Below, one piece after another: positions 7,501 through 11,306 of a stretch of DNA of 11,306 nucleotides; positions within the stretch are counted from its first letter, which is position 1; each line of letters opens with the position of its first letter. Below the pieces are notes generated by a model that saw only the letters and a list, made by a program, of their open reading frames with translations, was not told where the DNA came from and ran no database searches. The position numbers were made by a program, and so were the translations under genes. This DNA is from Ochromonadaceae sp. CCMP2298 (lineage: Eukaryota > Sar > Synurophyceae > Ochromonadales > Ochromonadaceae): contig MU634586.1 in NCBI GenBank assembly GCA_026770595.1, positions 1 to 11,306 on the forward strand, written 5' to 3'.

Positions 7501-10500
7501 GGGCAGGACCGGGCCAGACACCGCCACAGATCTGCGACCATCTCAATAGGCGCTGAGCAGGACACAGCGAGCGAGCAGGTCTCCACAGCCAGAGCTCTGA
7601 GGCGGTAGTTCGTGTCCGAGCCGCACGCGATGCGCACCAGCGTGGGGTACAGGTCTTCCGGATACGAGGGAGCGATCAGCGACCTGACTCGAGCAGCTGT
7701 GTTTGCTAGTGCCTCGGAGTCACCCCCTGCCGCTCCCTCCTGAGGCTGTTTCCCCCAAAGGGCGCGTCCATCCAGCATTCCTCTGCGAGCCAGCGCCAAC
7801 ACCTGCTCCACACTCACAACGCCCAGCAGCGCACGCTCCAGAGCGGGATCCTCCCTCCGCACCGTGCCAGGGGCAGGGGCAGGAGCAGGGGCGACTACTG
7901 AGGTGCATGCTAGGCCGCACAGGACGGCCTCCAGCACCGCACTGTGGGTGCGCTTGATCTCCCCCAGCACCGCGCGCACTGCACCTGCCCTCTCCTCTGT
8001 TGAGCCAGCAGCGTTCTCCAGAGTCCAGCCCACGAGGGCGATGAGCAGATCTCCCAGAGCAGAGAGGGCCCCTATTGCTCCGAAGCCTACCCCTCCGGCA
8101 TCTGAATCAGCACTAGCACTAACACTGGTAGCACTAGTGGCAAGTGAGACACTGGTTGTACTGGCAGTCGAGCTCTCCGCGTGGAGGGGCGTGAGGAGTG
8201 TATTGGATCGCATCTTCAGTATGAGCAGTCTGGACAAAGAAGAAACCGCGTTCAAGTCGGGCAGATCCTCCACAGCACTAGCACCACCCACACTAATGCC
8301 ACCACCATCGCCCTTACTGCCCAGAAGTGCAAGAGCCAGCACCGCCCCCACATCCCTGCGCACGTCTTTTTCGGGCGCGTCGAGCCACTGCAGGTAGGCG
8401 GGCAGATGCCTGCGCGCCTCTCTACGCAGGTCCGCCGCAAACCCGCCCCCAACGATCTCACCTACGCTGGCGTCTGGCTGGGTGGGCAGAGCAGGTGGGG
8501 CGGTGGCTAGACGCAGCGCGTTCGCGACCACAGCGGCGGCAACGCGGACCAGTGGAACGTCCAGCTGCTCGTGCACCTGCATCTGCCCCTTAAGCGCGGC
8601 CAGAGCGCTGCCCCCGCTGCTACCCCTCTCGCCGCTGTTGCCCCTTTCACCGCTGCTGCTCAGCGCGGCGCCGGTGTCCTCGCGGCTCGGCGCAGAGAGC
8701 TGCGCGTGCGCCTCGCGTGACTCGAAGTACCACCCAACTCTCTCGTCTAAATCCCCCGATCTGGTCCCCGGTCGCCCAACCTCCAGTGCAGATACCTTCT
8801 TGAGAGAAGCTGTGAGCAGCCCCTGCAGGTCCGCATCAAGCCGGTGTGGGGCCTGCAGCGCAAGAGCGACGCATCCCAGCAGCTGCTCTGTACCCTCGGC
8901 CGCCCCCGCACCCCCAACAAGATCCATCTCCACCGTAAGCTGCAGCAACGTGCACAGCAGGGACGAGTCGGCCTCACGGGCTGCTAGGTGCGTCCTTAAC
9001 TTCCTGAACTCAGCCAGCGCCGCCACTCGCACAGCCTCCTTTGAATCGTCCGCGAGTAGCAAAACCGTCTCCAGCGCTGCCTTCTGCCACCCGAAGAGCG
9101 CCCTGGCCCACTGCAGCGCCGCCAGTCGCATCTTCGAGTCTCGCGTGCTGCACCGCACTGCGCACAGCAGGATCCTAATGCGCTCCAGGGCCGCTCCGTC
9201 TCTCGCCTCGGTGGGCGTGTGGGCGGATTGCATCTGGTGCACCTGGTGCGCCTCGCGCAGAGCCTGTAGCGCAGAGTGGATGGCGATCACCGACGCTTCA
9301 GTGGAGGTTGAGGAGTGCTCACGGTCCAGTAGGCGGAAGAGCAGCATCAGCATATCTGCGTCCGACACAGTCACCCGGCTGTATAGCGTACGTGCCGTAA
9401 TCCCAGCTTTAATATCTAGTGGCACCGCTCGCATTTGGGCAGATCCCTGCGCAGATATCTTGACCGTCACAGTCGTCCCAGCTTGCGCCTCCCCATTCTC
9501 CCCATTCTCCAGCTCCTGCTCTCTTGCCTCCTCGGCTTGCGCCTCCTGCTCGAGCGCCAACCGATCAGTCTCCAAGCGGTGCACATGCGCGCAGCAGCCC
9601 GCGAACCGCCTCGCCACACCCTCCACAAGGCGGTAGCACGCCCTCCTGAGGGCGGCATACACATCCCCCACCTCCGCCAGACCCGATTGCTGCGAGGCAG
9701 TGGAGGCGCGGCTGTCGGGTCCCTCGGAGGAGTACACGAACGTCAGAAGCACCTTTTTAACACTCTGCGTGATCACCACAGCCAACGTGCTCAGCTGCTG
9801 GTCCTGCAACTGCACCACCAACAGCTCCACTAGCTGCAGTGCCGCCTCCAGCACAACCACCTCCTCCGGAGACGCGCCCGCCCCCACAGCAGATGCCCCG
9901 CCCGTAACCCCAACGCCTGCGAGGGCTGATTCCGCCTGGGGCGATATGCTCTTGAACACGGCAGATAGAAGCGGTTTCGCGCAGGCGCCGATGTGTCTGG
10001 GCAGATGCCGGTGCAGCCACCTCAGCACTGAGACCCGCACCTCCGCACGAGCTGCAGACCGGTACTGCTGACTCACCAGAGGTGTGGGTGGCGCGGGGGC
10101 TCCGCAGAGAGTCAACAGCGCCCCGCACACTAACTGCGCCTGCTCAGGATGAAGATCCAGTTCCCACACAGAGGCCACGCCGTTGACCTTAAAGCCCGCC
10201 TCTCGGGCCACAGCATCGTCGGGGTCTTTTGCCAGGATCGCGGCCAGCGAGACGGCGTGTGGGGCACTCAGCGCCCCAGTGGCGGCGATCAGGCTAACCA
10301 GCTGCATCTTGATCAAGCGTAAGAAAGCAACGTCCCAATGTTTACGCTTCGCGGTCAGCCGCGCAACCCTCAGGGAGCTGAGCCCTGGGTGAACGGAGCC
10401 CACCAGTCCCTGTCCCGGGGTCGCAGTGGATTGGGCGGCAGTCGATGGTGAGGTCTGTGTCTGGGCGGTCGGCGCGCTCTCTGCGTGGATGGGTTTTAGC

Positions 10501-11042
10501 ACCAGCGCCACGTCGAGGAGAAAGTCGCCCACGAGGTGCCTAACTCCTGCCGACAGAGCGGGTTTACCGCCACTGGGGTTGCTGGGGTTGCAGGAGGAGT
10601 GCAGCGCCTCAGGAAGGGCCCCAAGCACATGCAGCAGATAACCACATAGCGCGTTCGACTGGGGCGTGAAGGCATCAAAAGCATCAAGCGATGCAAGTAG
10701 CTCCCTCGCAAACTCGCCTTTGTCGTCTGAATCCACGCTTTGGTCGATGGAGGCGTCTAGGAAAGCTACCGCCATGTTGGCGGCGAAAGGCATGAAAGCG
10801 GGGGCGGGCCGCACGAGGGCTGCCAGCGGCGCAAGTTTCAGAGGACATCGAGAGAGCTTGATGCGCTTCATACAGTCCGATAGCACGGAGAGCGTTGCTG
10901 GGCGTAGCAGCTCCTGGTTGGTTAGTGGTATCAGCTTCGGGAGCAGCGCGGACAAGAGAGGCTGCAGATCCTCCGAGCGAGTGCTTTGGAGCCTGTCCTG
11001 CACTCGCCGCAGCGATTGCAGTTCGGCCTCCGTCGATGCCAT
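2365..11042 (-). CDS. ECM29: Proteasome adaptor and scaffold protein ECM29 (three exons, about 2771 aa)
   Basis: Exons on the minus strand are 11042-5742, 5592-4729 and 4515-2365, joined in phase 0. The start is the first in-frame ATG after a TAG; its context AAGATGG is a strong Kozak match. ECM29 (ECPAS in human) is a HEAT-repeat solenoid that binds the 26S proteasome in cytosol and nucleus, bridges the 19S base and 20S core, and acts in assembly quality control and the stress response. Family-like blocks occur in the expected order: the N-terminal helical domain (LLSALLPKLIPL...LSDCMKRIK, residues about 30-65), KDPFLQDVGCMGLSHLYHAS-type repeat (near 1330), the ALCRLAKTVGEPPLLFAALG block (near 1470), LPSLYLATFDPHQSVRPVMR (near 1540), KQWRERESACAALEALL (near 1640), and C-terminal HEAT repeats. 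Yeast and human homologues have about 1850 residues. The excess appears as Ala/Pro/Gly/Ser inserts. Reading frames are intact. The identification is from remembered family features, not a search. Confidence 0.92.
4516..4728 (-). other. ECM29: ECM29 intron 2 (213 bp, phase 0)
   Basis: The donor is AAG|GTGAGC at 4728 and the acceptor CACCCCTAG ends at 4516. A CTGAC branch-site candidate lies at 4539-4535, about 20 nt before the AG, followed by a pyrimidine-rich tract. The intron holds a near-perfect 11-bp direct repeat, ATTCCCGGATT (4662-4672) and ATTCCTGGATT (4683-4693). Splicing joins ALGALTK to IVDADVLSSECDML. Confidence 0.88.
5003..5040 (+). repeat. GGGGCT repeat, quadruplex-prone on the plus strand
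   Basis: Seven runs of three or four G are spaced by 1-3 bases, opposite the ECM29 coding strand. The minus strand encodes the Ala-Pro run in exon 2. The ECM29 mRNA itself would be C-rich here. Confidence 0.65.
5404..5440. repeat. GCA/GGC triplet repeat encoding poly-Ala in ECM29
   Basis: Imperfect CAG/CGG triplets on the plus strand read as a run of ten Ala followed by TAATA on the minus strand (residues about 1818-1832). It is a typical slippage-prone homopolymer insert in a loop between helices. Confidence 0.75.
5593..5741 (-). other. ECM29: ECM29 intron 1 (149 bp, phase 0)
   Basis: The donor is GAG|GTAAGT, reading down from 5741. The acceptor is a long pyrimidine-rich tract ending CCCTCCAG at 5593. 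Reading through reaches a stop within 17 codons. Splicing joins LLASSAE to ARGVSLGLIGKVVEAA, which restores an ECM29-like helix after the LLNKGLLAS segment. Confidence 0.9.
5742..11042 (-). other. ECM29: ECM29 exon 1 (residues 1-1767)
   Basis: One uninterrupted 5.3-kb frame carries the N-terminal Ecm29 domain and the central HEAT solenoid. Visible inserts include a charged Glu-rich helix at about 486-522 (LALEQEAQAEEAREQELENG), a Ser/Gly SGERGNSGERG repeat encoded near 8620-8670, an Ala-Pro run near 7867-7893, and another Ala-Pro stretch at about 1257-1284. It ends in codon GAG at 5744-5742, directly before a GTAAGT donor. In-frame introns without stops cannot be excluded inside the low-complexity parts. 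Confidence 0.88.
7215..7267 (+). repeat. GGGGCA-type G-rich repeat, quadruplex-prone on the plus strand
   Basis: Eight runs of three or four G occur within 53 bases, opposite ECM29 exon 1. The minus strand encodes an Ala/Pro/Ser/Val linker at residues about 1257-1284. A shorter related tract (GGGGCAGGGGCAGGAGCAGG) lies at 7869-7893. Confidence 0.65.
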
Positions 11043-11306
11043 CTTGAACTCTGAGGCGTCTGGAAGTTGTGCCACCTGTACGAAGGCGTCCAAGAAGGAC
11101 TACCGAAGTCCGCAGAAACAGAGAAGCTGAGAACCCTCTCAAAATAGTAATTTCGTCCCGAGGGCGGAACAGGGGTCTTTCCAGACCGAGGGTTTTTAGT
11201 GAGAGCCGAGGTTCTCCGTTGATAGAAGCCAACGAAATCGTAGTAGTCGCCCATTCCCAAATCGGTTAGAATGTAATCGAATGGGGACTATTCCCCGGTG
11301 GGGTGT
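11043..11306 (-). promoter_or_regulatory. Upstream region and 5' leader of ECM29
   Basis: These 264 bases precede the ECM29 ATG. No TATA box is evident. An inverted repeat lies at 11283-11296. An ATG at 11254-11252 in strong context (GGAATGG) opens a frame of about 108 codons that overlaps the ECM29 start out of frame and runs to 10931. If transcription starts upstream of it, it would repress ECM29 translation; if transcription starts downstream, it is irrelevant. The transcription start cannot be placed from sequence. Confidence 0.5.
11283..11296. promoter_or_regulatory. Palindromic motif GGGGACTATTCCCC upstream of ECM29
   Basis: Arms GGGGA and TCCCC flank CTAT, about 240 bases before the ECM29 start. 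It matches the 14-mer at 105-118 upstream of the other gene at 11 of 14 positions. The shape resembles Rel-type sites, but Rel factors are not expected outside animals and close relatives, so no factor is assigned. Confidence 0.35.

Noticed and set aside
8482-9636. A 384-codon plus-strand ORF rich in Ser, Ala, Arg and Cys
   Set aside because: It lies wholly antisense to ECM29 exon 1, whose minus-strand frame has clear family features. In GC-rich coding DNA the opposite strand often stays open.
11042-11093. A 17-codon N-terminal extension of ECM29 starting at TTG (11093)
   Set aside because: It has no ATG and is preceded by an in-frame TAG; the ATG at 11042 has a strong Kozak context.

Overview
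The window is nuclear DNA from a eukaryote, probably a unicellular one with a compact, intron-poor genome. I see spliceosomal GT-AG introns, start codons in Kozak-like contexts, no Shine-Dalgarno sites, and one gene (ECM29) whose family is known only from eukaryotes. Coding sequence is GC-rich and full of Ala/Gly/Pro/Ser low complexity, while the gene flanks are AT-richer. The few short introns and a TGTAA downstream of one gene would fit an alga or similar protist, but the sequence does not fix the lineage.

Layout: 1-546 is the upstream region of a plus-strand gene. That gene (547-1951, one 115-bp intron) encodes an acidic, mostly disordered protein of about 429 residues that I do not recognise. 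A 413-bp intergenic stretch (1952-2364) lies between two convergent genes. It holds short acidic reading frames, a 12-bp tandem repeat and a small degenerate repeat. The rest, 11042 down to 2365 on the minus strand, is one large gene of three exons and two short phase-0 introns. It encodes a proteasome adaptor/scaffold protein of the ECM29 (human ECPAS/KIAA0368) family, about 2771 residues long. The last 264 bases (11043-11306) are its upstream region and 5' leader.

ECM29 is a HEAT-repeat protein that tethers the 19S regulatory particle to the 20S core and takes part in proteasome quality control. This copy is intact across all three exons and about 900 residues longer than the yeast and human proteins. 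The extra length appears to be low-complexity insertions between helical repeats. Nothing ties the plus-strand gene to ECM29 functionally; they share only a convergent arrangement.

Points worth a second look: a probable coding relic or unannotated terminal exon (DDFE repeats) between the genes; a shared GGG...TTCCCC palindrome upstream of both genes; upstream ATGs in strong context before both starts; G-quadruplex-prone tracts in ECM29; and the unrecognised acidic/coiled-coil protein. I found no RNA gene, mobile element or CRISPR array.
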